Shown here one piece after another: positions 18,016 through 26,900 of a stretch of 64,000 nt of DNA. Where the stretch lies: contig NZ_RSEB01000005.1 of the NCBI RefSeq assembly GCF_003933745.1, positions 436,475 through 500,474 on the forward strand, given 5' to 3'. Within the stretch, counting starts at the first letter, position 1. Every line of letters begins with the position of its first letter. The DNA is from Glycomyces terrestris (GTDB lineage: Bacteria; Actinomycetota; Actinomycetes; Mycobacteriales; Micromonosporaceae). A model generated the notes under the pieces. It did not search any database and had not been told where the DNA came from. It saw only the letters and a program-made list of their open reading frames with translations. A program made the position numbers and the translations under genes.

Positions 18016-19947
18016 TCAGCGCGCGGCCAGGAACGCGCGGAGCGCGTCGGGGTTGGCGAGGGCGTCGCGGGCGACGGCCTCGTCGGGCCGGACGCCTTTG
18101 AGGATCTTCTTGACGGGGACCTCGACCTTCTTGCCGGACAGGGTGCGCGGGATCTCGGGGACCTGGCGGACCTCGTCGGGCACGTGCCGGGGCGAGAGCT
18201 GCTCGCGCAGCGCCGACAGGAGGCGCCGGCGCAGGTCGTCGTCGAGCGTCGCGCCCTCCTTCAGGGCCACGAACAGCAGCAGCCGGTCCTTGTCGGCGTC
18301 GTCGAGGTGGACCACGAGGGAGTCGGCCACGCCCTCGACGGCCTCGACGACGGCGTAGAACTCGGCGGTGCCCATGCGCACGCCGCCGCGGTTCAGGGTC
18401 GCGTCCGAGCGGCCGGAGATGACCGCGGAGCCGCGCTCGGTGATGGTGATCCAGTCGCCGTGGCGCCAGATGCCCGGGAAGTCGGTGAGGTAGGTGTCGC
18501 GGTAGCGGTGCTTGAGCGGGTCGCCCCACAGGCCCACCGGCATCGACGGCATCGGGGAGGCGATGACGAGCTCGCCCTCGCGGCCGATCCCGGGGCGGCC
18601 CTCGGGGTCGAAGGACTGGACGTCGGCGCCCAGGCACCGGCAGGAGAGCTCGCCGCGCCAGACCGGGACCGTGGGGGCGCCGCCGACGAAGCCGGTGCAC
18701 AGGTCGGTGCCGCCCGAGAGCGACTGGAGCTGCGCGGTCGCGCTGACCGACTCGTACACGTAGTCGAAGCCGACGGCCGGGAGCGGGGCGCCGGTGGAGC
18801 CGATGCCGCGCAGGCGGGAGAGGTCGGCCTCCTCGGACGGCTTGATGCCGCGGGCGCGGCAGGCCATGAGGAACGGCGCGCTCGTGCCGAAGAAGGTGGT
18901 GCCCGACACCTCGGCGAGGCGCCACATGCCGGCCGGGTCGGGCATCCCGTCGAACAGGACCACGCCGGCGCCCACGATCGGCGCGGACACCAGGTAGTTC
19001 CACATCATCCAGCCGGTCGTGGAGTACCAGAAGAAGCGGTCCCCGACCCCGAGGTCGTGGTGGAGCGAGTGCATCTTCGCGTGCTCGATCGCCATGCCGC
19101 CGTGGGAGTGCACGATCGCCTTCGGCAGGCCCGTGGTGCCCGAGGAGTACAGGATGTAGAGCGGGTGGTCGAAGGTGAGCGCCTCGAACGCCACGCCCTC
19201 GTCGTAGGCGCAGAACCGGTCCCAGGGCTCGCCGTCGACGGCGGCCTCCGGGTCGAGGTACGGGAGCATCACGAGCGAGCCGAGCCCTTCGAGGCCGCGC
19301 ACGACGCGGCGCACGTCCTCGGTGCGGTCGACCGACTTGGGGCCGTACCGGTAGCCGTCGACGGCGACGAGGACCTTCGGCTCGATCTGCGCGAAGCGGT
19401 CGAGCACGGCCTTGGCGCCGAACTCGGGGGCGCAACTGGAGAAGACCGCGCCGAGGCTCGCGGCGGCGAGCATGAGCGCGAACGTCTCGGGGATGTTCGG
19501 CATCCAGGCCGCGACCCGGTCGCCGCGGCGCACCCCGTGGGCCACGAGCCCGGCGCGGGCGCGGGCGACGGCCTCGCGCAGCTCCGCAAGGGTCCACTCG
19601 ACCGGCTCGCGGGTGTCGGAGTAGGCGCGCACGAGCACGTCGTCCTCGGCGACGCCGGGGGCGGTGAGGACCGCGCGCGCGTAGTTGAAGGTCTCGTCGG
19701 GGAACCACACCGTGTCCGGCATGGCCTCGTCGGCGAGCACCCGGTGCTCCGGGACGGTGGCGCCGAGGCCGAAGTACTCCCACACCGCGCCCCAGAACGG
19801 GCGCAGGTGCTCGACCGAGTACCGCCACAGCGCCGGATAGGAGGTGAGGTCGCGCTCCTCCCGGCGCGACAGCCACTGGCCGAAGCGCCCGATGTTCGTC
19901 GACTCCACCGCGTCAGGGCGCGGCAGCCACAACACCTCGCTGGTCAC
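18016..19947 (-). CDS. Acetoacetyl-CoA synthetase (643 aa)
   Basis: This ligase activates acetoacetate with ATP and CoA to give acetoacetyl-CoA, feeding ketone-body and polyketide or terpenoid precursors. The adenylate-forming domain carries the P-loop LYSSGTTGLPKAIVHSHGG near residue 275, and the C-terminal subdomain carries GRSDATLNRGGVRMGTAEFY and the catalytic Lys region IPRTLSGKKVEVPVKKILKG. The N-terminal segment resembling RFGQWLSRRE and the 640-residue length match acetoacetyl-CoA synthetases rather than acetyl-CoA synthetases. Its GTG start overlaps the stop of the MFS transporter (GTGA), so they are one operon controlled by the adjacent GntR. Confidence 0.9.
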   Translation of the reverse strand: MTSEVLWLPRPDAVESTNIGRFGQWLSRREERDLTSYPALWRYSVEHLRPFWGAVWEYFGLGATVPEHRVLADEAMPDTVWFPDETFNYARAVLTAPGVAEDDVLVRAYSDTREPVEWTLAELREAVARARAGLVAHGVRRGDRVAAWMPNIPETFALMLAAASLGAVFSSCAPEFGAKAVLDRFAQIEPKVLVAVDGYRYGPKSVDRTEDVRRVVRGLEGLGSLVMLPYLDPEAAVDGEPWDRFCAYDEGVAFEALTFDHPLYILYSSGTTGLPKAIVHSHGGMAIEHAKMHSLHHDLGVGDRFFWYSTTGWMMWNYLVSAPIVGAGVVLFDGMPDPAGMWRLAEVSGTTFFGTSAPFLMACRARGIKPSEEADLSRLRGIGSTGAPLPAVGFDYVYESVSATAQLQSLSGGTDLCTGFVGGAPTVPVWRGELSCRCLGADVQSFDPEGRPGIGREGELVIASPMPSMPVGLWGDPLKHRYRDTYLTDFPGIWRHGDWITITERGSAVISGRSDATLNRGGVRMGTAEFYAVVEAVEGVADSLVVHLDDADKDRLLLFVALKEGATLDDDLRRRLLSALREQLSPRHVPDEVRQVPEIPRTLSGKKVEVPVKKILKGVRPDEAVARDALANPDALRAFLAAR

Positions 19948-21353
19948 GATCGCCTCCCGGTCTCCACCGCACTGTGGTCCACGGCACTATCGTGGCACGG
20001 TTCGGGTTTCGGCCCGCCCGCGGGGGATCGTTTGCGCGCTTTCGTCGATAAGCCCGTTTTCGCCTGGGGCAGTTCGTCCTCGATGTACCGCTCGCGCGTG
20101 ACGTACAGGCCGGAGAGGAACAGGACGACCGCCAGGACGGCGAGCAGCGTGAACGGGACCGTCCAGGACGCGGTGAGGCCGTAGACCCAGCCGACCGCGA
20201 GCGGTCCGGCCCCGGCGAGCAGGTAGCCGCCCGACTGCGCGAAGGAGGACAGCGCGCTGGTCCCGGCCGGGGTGCGGGCGCGCAGCCCGAACAGGGTCAG
20301 GATCAGCGGGAACACCGAGGTGCCGATGCCGAACAGCACCATCCACAACCACGTGAGCGGGCCGCCGCCGGCCAGCCACAGGCCCGCGATCGCGGGCGGG
20401 TAGCAGGCCATGAGCACCAGGAACGTCGGGCGCGGGCCCCAGCGGACGGTGAGGATCGGGACGACGACCGACACGGGGATCTGCACCATCGTGAGCAGGC
20501 CGAGCATCGAGCCGGCCGCGGCCGCGGACATGCCGTCGGCCGCGAGGATCGTCGTCGTCCAGCCCATGAGGATGTACGCGATCGCCGACTGCGCGCCGAA
20601 GAGGAGGAGCATCGTCCACGCCAGGCGCGAGCGGCGGGCGCCGTCGAGGTGCGCGACCGGCTGGGCGCCGGGTGCGGCCGGGGCCGGCCGCCACAGCAGC
20701 CACGGGACGATCGCGACGAGCGCGGGCAGCGCCCACGCGGCGAGCGCGAGCCGCCAGTCGCCGGCCAGGTGCTCGATCGGGGCCGTGGCCGCGGCGGCGA
20801 CGGCGGTGCCGACCGCGAGCGTCGTCGAGTACGCGGTGGTCATGACCCCGATGCGGTCGGGGAAGTAGCGCTTCACGATGACCGGGACCGCGACGTTCCC
20901 GATCGCGCCCGCGGCCAGCGCGAACAGGCTGAACAGCAGGAACAGGGCGGTGTTCGGGGCGTACGCGCGGGCGACGAGGCCGGCGCTCATCGCCAGGAGC
21001 GCGCCGGTGAGCAGCGCCCGGGGCCCGAAGCGGCGGGCCAGGCGCGGGGCGAGCGCGCCGAGGCCGGCGAACGCGAGCACCGGGAGGGTGGTGAGGAGCC
21101 CGGCGACGGTCTCGGACATGCCGAGGCCCCCGCGCAGTTCGGCGAGGATCGCGCCGACGCTGGTGACGGCGGTGCGGAAGTTGAAGGCGGCGAGGACGAC
21201 GCCGGCGACCAGGAGCCATGCAAACTGACGGCCCGCGGGCGTCGCCGCGGGGCCCGCTGCGGGGTCCGGGGCGGCGATCTCGGCCGCGGGCGGGGGGACG
21301 GGGTGCTCGGCGGCGTCGCCGGGGCGCGCGTGGGCGGTGGCATCGGTCGTCAC
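19944..21353 (-). CDS. MFS transporter, CynX/NimT type (469 aa)
   Basis: This protein has twelve predicted helices and the LPVLAFAGLGALAPRLARRFGPRALL loop (helix 2-3) characteristic of the CynX/NimT cyanate-nitroimidazole branch of the MFS. Its cytoplasmic N-terminus is about 45 residues and Ala/Pro-rich. I take GTG 21353 with an AAGGAG upstream. The gene overlaps acetoacetyl-CoA synthetase, which suggests it imports or exports a small carboxylate such as acetoacetate, although this is inferred only from operon context. It is divergent from the GntR gene, and a palindrome lies in the shared region. Confidence 0.85.
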   Translation of the reverse strand: MTTDATAHARPGDAAEHPVPPPAAEIAAPDPAAGPAATPAGRQFAWLLVAGVVLAAFNFRTAVTSVGAILAELRGGLGMSETVAGLLTTLPVLAFAGLGALAPRLARRFGPRALLTGALLAMSAGLVARAYAPNTALFLLFSLFALAAGAIGNVAVPVIVKRYFPDRIGVMTTAYSTTLAVGTAVAAAATAPIEHLAGDWRLALAAWALPALVAIVPWLLWRPAPAAPGAQPVAHLDGARRSRLAWTMLLLFGAQSAIAYILMGWTTTILAADGMSAAAAGSMLGLLTMVQIPVSVVVPILTVRWGPRPTFLVLMACYPPAIAGLWLAGGGPLTWLWMVLFGIGTSVFPLILTLFGLRARTPAGTSALSSFAQSGGYLLAGAGPLAVGWVYGLTASWTVPFTLLAVLAVVLFLSGLYVTRERYIEDELPQAKTGLSTKARKRSPAGGPKPEPCHDSAVDHSAVETGRRS

Positions 21354-21504
21354 GGAGGACGGCTCCTTCCGAGGCCGGGGTGTTCACGGTAGGCAGGTGC
21401 CGGCAATCGCTGTCCAAGCCGCCGGGAGGAGTGCCGGGGCGTCGAGGCTGAACCGATTCACGGCAGGCCGGGCAGGGTCCTCGGCAGCCGGGATAGAATC
21501 GAGA

Positions 21505-21523
21505 CAATTCATAGGATGAATTG
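21505..21523. promoter_or_regulatory. 19-bp palindrome, candidate GntR/FadR operator
   Basis: Perfect 8-bp arms CAATTCAT and ATGAATTG flank AGG. It lies between the divergent MFS-acetoacetyl-CoA synthetase operon and the GntR gene, 71 nt before the latter's ATG. Its AT-rich sequence stands out against the GC-rich background. Confidence 0.55.
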
Positions 21524-21593
21524 ACGGCCTGTCAACGGTATCGCGACGGCTGTCTGCTTTAATCCTCCTAGTGTCAGGAAACACGCACCCCCC

Positions 21594-22313
21594 ATGGCGG
21601 GCCCCCGCAAGCCATGGCAGCGATCCGGAAGGTCAGGTCCGCCAGTGGCATTGCAGTCGACACGCAAGTCCGCCCTCGTCGATCAGGTGATCGAGCAGCT
21701 GCGGCAGCAGATCAGCGACGGCGAGTGGGGCCTCGGATCGCGCATCCCGACCGAGAGCGAACTCGCCGAGCTCCTCGGCGTCGGCCGCAACACCATCCGC
21801 GAAGGCGTCCGCGCGCTCGCCCACGCCGGACTCCTGGAGATCCGGCAGGGCGCCGGGACGTTCGTGGTCGGCCGCAGCGAGGTCACCGCGGCCGTGCGCC
21901 GCCGCATCGCCGCCAGCCCGGCCTCCGACGCGATGGAGGTCCGCCGCGGCCTCGAGGTCGAGGCCGCCCGCCTCGCCGCCCACCGCCGCGACGAAGCCGA
22001 CATCACCCGCCTGCGCATCCTCCTGTCCGAGCGCGAGGCCACGCACGAGGTCAACGACACCGAGGCGTTCATAGCGGCCGACATCGCCCTCCACCAGGCC
22101 GTGGCCGAGGCCAGCCACAACAAGCTCCTCGCCGAGCTCTACTCCGAGCTGGCCGACTCGCTGCGCGAGACCGTCCGCGCCGGCCTGGGGCCGAACCTGG
22201 CCGAGGAGCCCCACATCGACCACACCCGCGCGATCGAGGCGATCATCGCCGGGGACGCCGACCTCGCCGCGGCCGAGACCGCCGCGTACCTCCGGCTGCT
22301 CGTGGACGACTGA
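21594..22313 (+). CDS. FadR-subfamily GntR transcriptional regulator (239 aa)
   Basis: The N-terminal winged helix (about 25-92) has the GntR pattern LVDQVIEQLRQQISDGEWGLGSRIPTESELAELLGVGRNTIREGVRALAHAGLLEIRQGAGTFV in shortened form, here quoted by its start and end only: SALVDQVIEQL and GAGTFVVG. The C-terminal FCD all-helical ligand domain (about 105-235) carries DIALHQAVAEASHNKLL, with Asp and His residues that bind metal in this family. It is transcribed away from the MFS/acetoacetyl-CoA synthetase operon and probably represses it at the palindrome 21505-21523. The start could also be the GTG near 21648, giving a shorter tail. Confidence 0.88.
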   Translation: MAGPRKPWQRSGRSGPPVALQSTRKSALVDQVIEQLRQQISDGEWGLGSRIPTESELAELLGVGRNTIREGVRALAHAGLLEIRQGAGTFVVGRSEVTAAVRRRIAASPASDAMEVRRGLEVEAARLAAHRRDEADITRLRILLSEREATHEVNDTEAFIAADIALHQAVAEASHNKLLAELYSELADSLRETVRAGLGPNLAEEPHIDHTRAIEAIIAGDADLAAAETAAYLRLLVDD

Positions 22314-22416
22314 TCGCCCTGAACTTCACAGCCGCCCCGCGAACCGCGGGAAGGCGACGGACCGGGAGATAGAGTCGACACTGCCGTTCGAACGACCGGC
22401 ACCGAGAGGAGCCCCA

Positions 22417-22875
22417 ATGCGCCTGTCCGCCCGCGTCGACTACGCCCTGCGCGCCGCCGTGGCCCTGGCCGGATACGGGGACCGGTGGGTGTCGGCCGAG
22501 CAGATCGCCGAGGACCAGGGGATTCCGCGCAAGTTCCTCGAGTCGATCCTGCTCCAGCTGCGCCGCGGCGGCATCGCCACCTCCAAGCGCGGCTCCGAGG
22601 GCGGCCACCAGCTCGCCAGGTCCGGCGACCAGATCAGCCTCGCCGACGTCATCCGGGCCGTGGACGGCCCCCTCGTCGGCGTCCGCGGCGAGCGCCCCGA
22701 GCAGGTCGCCTACACCGGGACCGCGGCCGCGCTCACGAACGTGTGGATCGCCCTGCGCGTCTCCGAGCGGAACATCCTCGAGTCCGTCTCGCTCGCCGCG
22801 GTCGCCGGCGACGACCTGCCCACCTCGGTGACGAAGCTCCTCGAAGACCCGGACGCCTGGGTCATCCGCGACTGA
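22417..22875 (+). CDS. Rrf2-family transcriptional regulator without cysteines (152 aa)
   Basis: The winged helix begins MRLSARVDYALRAAVALA and runs to about residue 80, with the QLRRGGIATSKRGSEGGHQLAR wing typical of Rrf2. The C-terminal helices are AALTNVWIALRVSERNILESVSLAAV. I count no Cys anywhere, so it lacks the three-cysteine Fe-S site of IscR/NsrR/RsrR and cannot bind a cluster that way. That makes it CymR-like in type or a protein responding to a different ligand. It starts 103 nt after the GntR gene and 42 nt before the BrkB gene, all on the plus strand. Confidence 0.85.
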   Translation: MRLSARVDYALRAAVALAGYGDRWVSAEQIAEDQGIPRKFLESILLQLRRGGIATSKRGSEGGHQLARSGDQISLADVIRAVDGPLVGVRGERPEQVAYTGTAAALTNVWIALRVSERNILESVSLAAVAGDDLPTSVTKLLEDPDAWVIRD

Positions 22876-22917
22876 CCAAGCGCCCCGCGCCCGCACCGGC
22901 TCTGCCAGAATCGGGGC

Positions 22918-23859
22918 GTGAAGATCCCTGACCTGGGGGCCTGGTGGGACCGGACGCTGCTGTCCATGCGGACGCGGTCCAACCTGGTCGACCACGCCTG
23001 GCGCGCGGGCGAGCGCTACGGCGAGGTCCACTGCGGCCAGCTCGCGGCCGCCATCTCCTACTACGCGTTCTTCGCGGCGTTCTCGATGTCGCTCCTGGCG
23101 CTGGCGATCTTCGGCTACCTGCTGAACTTCCCCGACATCTACCGGTCCGTGGAGCAGTGGCTGTCGACGAACCTGCCGGTGATCGACATCGGGGTCCTGG
23201 AGAGCTCGCGGCGCTCGGTGACGATCTTCGCCGCGGTGGCGCTGGTGGTGGCCGGCGTGGCGTGGGTGCAGTCGGTGCGGGCCTCGATCCGGCTGGTGTG
23301 GGGGCTGGACGCGCAGCCGGGGAACCCGTTCCTGCGGTGGGCGATCGACCTGGCGATCCTCATCGGCGTCTCGATCCTGCTGCTCATCACGATCGGCGCG
23401 ACCGCGGGCGCGGAGTTCGTGCTCGCGTGGCTGGACTGGGACGAGGCGACCGGGAACCTGGCGCTGCCGGTGCGCGCGGTCTCGGTCCTGGTGGGCCTCA
23501 TCGCGAACGCGCTCCTGGCGGCGGTGCTGCTCCAGGCGCTCCCGCGCGTGGTGATGCTGCCGCGCCGGGTGGTGTGGGTGTCGATCGCGGTGTCGGTCGG
23601 GATGGAGCTGCTCAAGACCGTGGGGCGCATCTACGTGCTGCACGTCTCCGACCGGCCGGCCTACCAGGCGGTGACGACCGCGGTCGGCCTCCTCCTGTTC
23701 CTGTACCTGTTCAACGTGATGCTCCTGGCGGCCGCGGCGTGGACGGCGACATCCTTGCGCGGCAAGGCGATCGACCTGTACGAGCGGGCCGCGATCCCGA
23801 ACGGGGCCGGGCGGCTGTTCGGGACCGGGGAGCACCGGCGCGTCGACGACGACGGCTGA
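22918..23859 (+). CDS. YihY/BrkB-family inner membrane protein (313 aa)
   Basis: This integral membrane protein has six predicted helices and the family's early motif QLAAAISYYAFFAAFSMSLLALAIFGYLL. A second conserved segment is YQAVTTAVGLLLFLYLFNVMLL. The family was misnamed as tRNA ribonuclease BN, and BrkB-type proteins are membrane proteins of unknown transport function. GTG 22918 is used as the start. It may be co-transcribed with the Rrf2 gene. A hairpin begins immediately after the stop codon. Confidence 0.88.
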   Translation: MKIPDLGAWWDRTLLSMRTRSNLVDHAWRAGERYGEVHCGQLAAAISYYAFFAAFSMSLLALAIFGYLLNFPDIYRSVEQWLSTNLPVIDIGVLESSRRSVTIFAAVALVVAGVAWVQSVRASIRLVWGLDAQPGNPFLRWAIDLAILIGVSILLLITIGATAGAEFVLAWLDWDEATGNLALPVRAVSVLVGLIANALLAAVLLQALPRVVMLPRRVVWVSIAVSVGMELLKTVGRIYVLHVSDRPAYQAVTTAVGLLLFLYLFNVMLLAAAAWTATSLRGKAIDLYERAAIPNGAGRLFGTGEHRRVDDDG

Positions 23860-23885
23860 CGGCCCGGGCGCTCGCGCCCGGGCCG
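23860..23885. terminator. Terminator hairpin between convergent genes
   Basis: An 11-bp perfect stem (CGGCCCGGGCG and its complement) closes a CTCG loop. It starts right after the BrkB stop and faces the rhamnogalacturonan lyase gene, so it can serve both strands. Confidence 0.75.
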
Positions 23886-23902
23886 CCGGTGTCGCGGTGC
23901 GC

Positions 23903-26900
23903 CTAGGCGACGGCGCAGACGCGCCCGTTCATGAGGAACATGCCCGGGTCGTGCGGGTCGCCGGTGCCCTGGAAGCCGATCTGCCTCGTCTGGCCGGGCT
24001 TGAGCGGGAAGTTCCAGAACGCCGGGTCGGCCGCCATGGCCCCGCCGTCGATCGCGATCTCGCCGCCCCAGTCGTGCTGGACGGACTCGACGCCGCCGGA
24101 CCTCCAGCGCAGGTCCCACTCGTCGATGTCCGCGTCGCCGGTGTTGGTCACCTTGATCTGGACGACGAAGCCGGTGTCCCAGTCGGCGGCGACCCGGTAG
24201 TCGACCTCGCAGGAGGCCGCGGCGTACGGCGCGGCGGCCGCGTCGCGGGTCGGCCCGTAGGCGACGGCCTCGTGGTCGGGGGCCGCCATGTCGTAGCCGA
24301 TGAAGTAGCTCGGCCACGGCGGCTGGTTGTACGAGACGTTCTGCCAGGAGACCGCGAGGCGGTACTGCGGGTCGTGCATGAGGGTCGGGAGCGCGTGCTC
24401 GGTCGGGATGGTGGTGGTGAAGATCCGCACGCCGTCGTTGGACTCCTTGCGGAGGACCACCTCCTCGCGCCAGTCGCCGAGGAGGTCGGCGCTGAGGACC
24501 GGGTTGCCCTTGGTGCCGTTGTTGGTGTGGACCCCTTCGGGGGTGAAGATCTCCTCCTGGGTCCCGGTCGCGGGGTCCCATTCGGCGATGAACGGGTACA
24601 GCGGCGTGTAGTTCGGCTCGTCGAAGACGTGGTCGAGGATCTCGCGGCCGAGGTCGCCGTCCCACCAGACCATGAAGTTCGCGGAGGGGATCGTGTTCCC
24701 GATGAGGGTGCCGTCGGCCGCGTGCAGCGCGCCTTCGCGGGAGTTCCATGCGCCCGTGGTCGACACGGTCCAGCACTCGGCCCCGGGGTAGGCGGGGTCG
24801 ATGTCGCCGCAGGCGCCGCGCCCGGTGTCGCGGGTGCCCGGGACCGACCAGAGGAGCTCGGCGGTGTCGGCGTCGCGGAAGACCGCGGCGCGGTCGCCCG
24901 AGCAGCTCATACACTCGAAGGGGCTGAAGATCTCCAGGCCCTCGTTCGACGGGTCGAAGTCGGAGACGTGGAGGGCGTCGCCGTGGCCCAGGCGCGTCGA
25001 GTACAGCGGGGTGCCGTCGTCGTTGATCGTCATGGCGCCGAACACGATCTCGTCGCGCCCGTCGCCGTCCACATCGGCCACGGACAGGTTGTGGTTGCCC
25101 TGGCCGGCGTAGGCGCCGCCCCAGCGGTCGGAGCTGAAGGTCCAGCGCTTGGGCAGGTTGTCGCCGTCCCAGTCCCAGGCGGTGATCTCGGTCTTGGCGT
25201 AGATGCCGCGGTTGGTGATGAGGGACGGGTGGACGCCGTCGAGGTAGGCGACGGCGGCCATGAGCCGGTCGCCGCGGTTGCCGTAGCAGTCGCCCCACGA
25301 GCAGATGTCGCCGCGCGCCGGGGAGAAGTCGACCGTCTCCATGGCGGCGCCGGTCTGGCCGTTGAAGACCGTGAGGAACTCCGGGCCTTCGAGGATGCGG
25401 CCGGAGGCGTTGCGCCAGTCCGCGTCGGCGTCGCCGATCACGGCCCCTTCGCCGTCGACGGTGCCGTCGGCGGTCTTGAGCGCCACCTCGGCCCGGCCGT
25501 CGGAGTCGAGGTCGTAGGCGACGAGCTGCGTGTAGTGGGCCCCGGCGCGGATGTTGCGGCCGAGGTCGATGCGCCACAGCAGCTCCCCGGCGAGCGTGTA
25601 CGCGTCGACGTAGACGTTCCCGGTGTAGCCGCTGTGGGAGTTGTCCTTCGCGTTCGAGGGGTCCCACTTCTGGACGAGCTCCACGGCGCCGTCGCCGTCG
25701 AGGTCGGCCACGGTGGCGTCGGTGGGCGCGTACGTGTAGGCGACGCCGTCGGGGGTGGTGCCGCCGGCGGGGCGCTGCATGTCGACGTCGACGTACTGGT
25801 CGCCCCACACCGTGAACGCCGCGGTGTACCCGGTCTCGACGCCTTCGGCGACGGTCGCGATCCAGTAGGTGGAGTTGGCGGTGCCGCCGGCGTCGGTGAG
25901 GTTCGTCAGCGCGGTGGGCTCGGGCGTGAGGAGCCGGCCGTCGCGGTAGACGTTGAACGCGGTGCCCGCCGGGTCGTTCGCGAGGCTGCGCCAGGAGACG
26001 TAGTTCCCGTCCTCGACGGCGACGGCGACCGGCGCGCGGTCAAGGCTCTCGACCCGCTCGGCGCAGTCGGCGCACGGCTCGTCGGGGCCTTCGCCGCCGG
26101 AGCCGGGGACGTCGCCGATCCTGGTGAGCTCCAGGCCGTTCAGGTGCCCGGTCTGGCCGGAGACGGTGACGTCGAGCCGGCCGTCCTCGACGACGATGCC
26201 CTCGAAGTCCTTGGTGAGGACCGACCGCGAGGCGGCGTTCGCGGCGCCGTAGTCGACGCCCTCGAACGCGAGGTTGGAGCGGGCGGAGCCGATGTAGTCG
26301 CCGGTGAAGACGCGCGCGGTGTAGAGGCCGTCGGCGACGTCGACCGCGAACTCGTAGCTCCCGCCGAACCAGGCCACGAAGTCGCTGCCGACCGGGTCGG
26401 CCGCGACGCCGCGGTCGCGGTCGATCGCGCTGGTCATGTCCGTGGTGAAGCCGTAGCCGCGCTCGGCGGTGTACGCGGTGCCGCGGTTGACCTCGGTGTA
26501 GCCGGGGGCCACGGTCTGGCTCGCGGGCCCGAAGTCGTACTTGAAGCCGGCGGTCGCGGTCGTGACCTGGAGCGTCTCGGAGTGGGCGGACTCGCCGCGG
26601 CCGTTGACGGCGGCCACGGCGAACTCGTAGGCGGTCTCCTCGGCGAGGCCGGAGACGCGGCCGGTGCCGACGGTGGCGGTGGAGCCGAGGCGCCATTCTC
26701 CGCCCGGTTCGCGCACGTAGACGCGGTAGATGTCGGCGTCGTCCTGGTCGGTCCAGGTGAGGGTGACGCTGGCGTTGGCGATCACGGCGGCGGTCAGGCC
26801 GGTGGGCGCGGCCGGGACGTCGGCCGGGGGCGCGACGTCGACCACGTGCTCGCTCAAGGGGAGTCCCAGGGTCGCGGTCTCCTCGGCGACGAGCCGGGCC

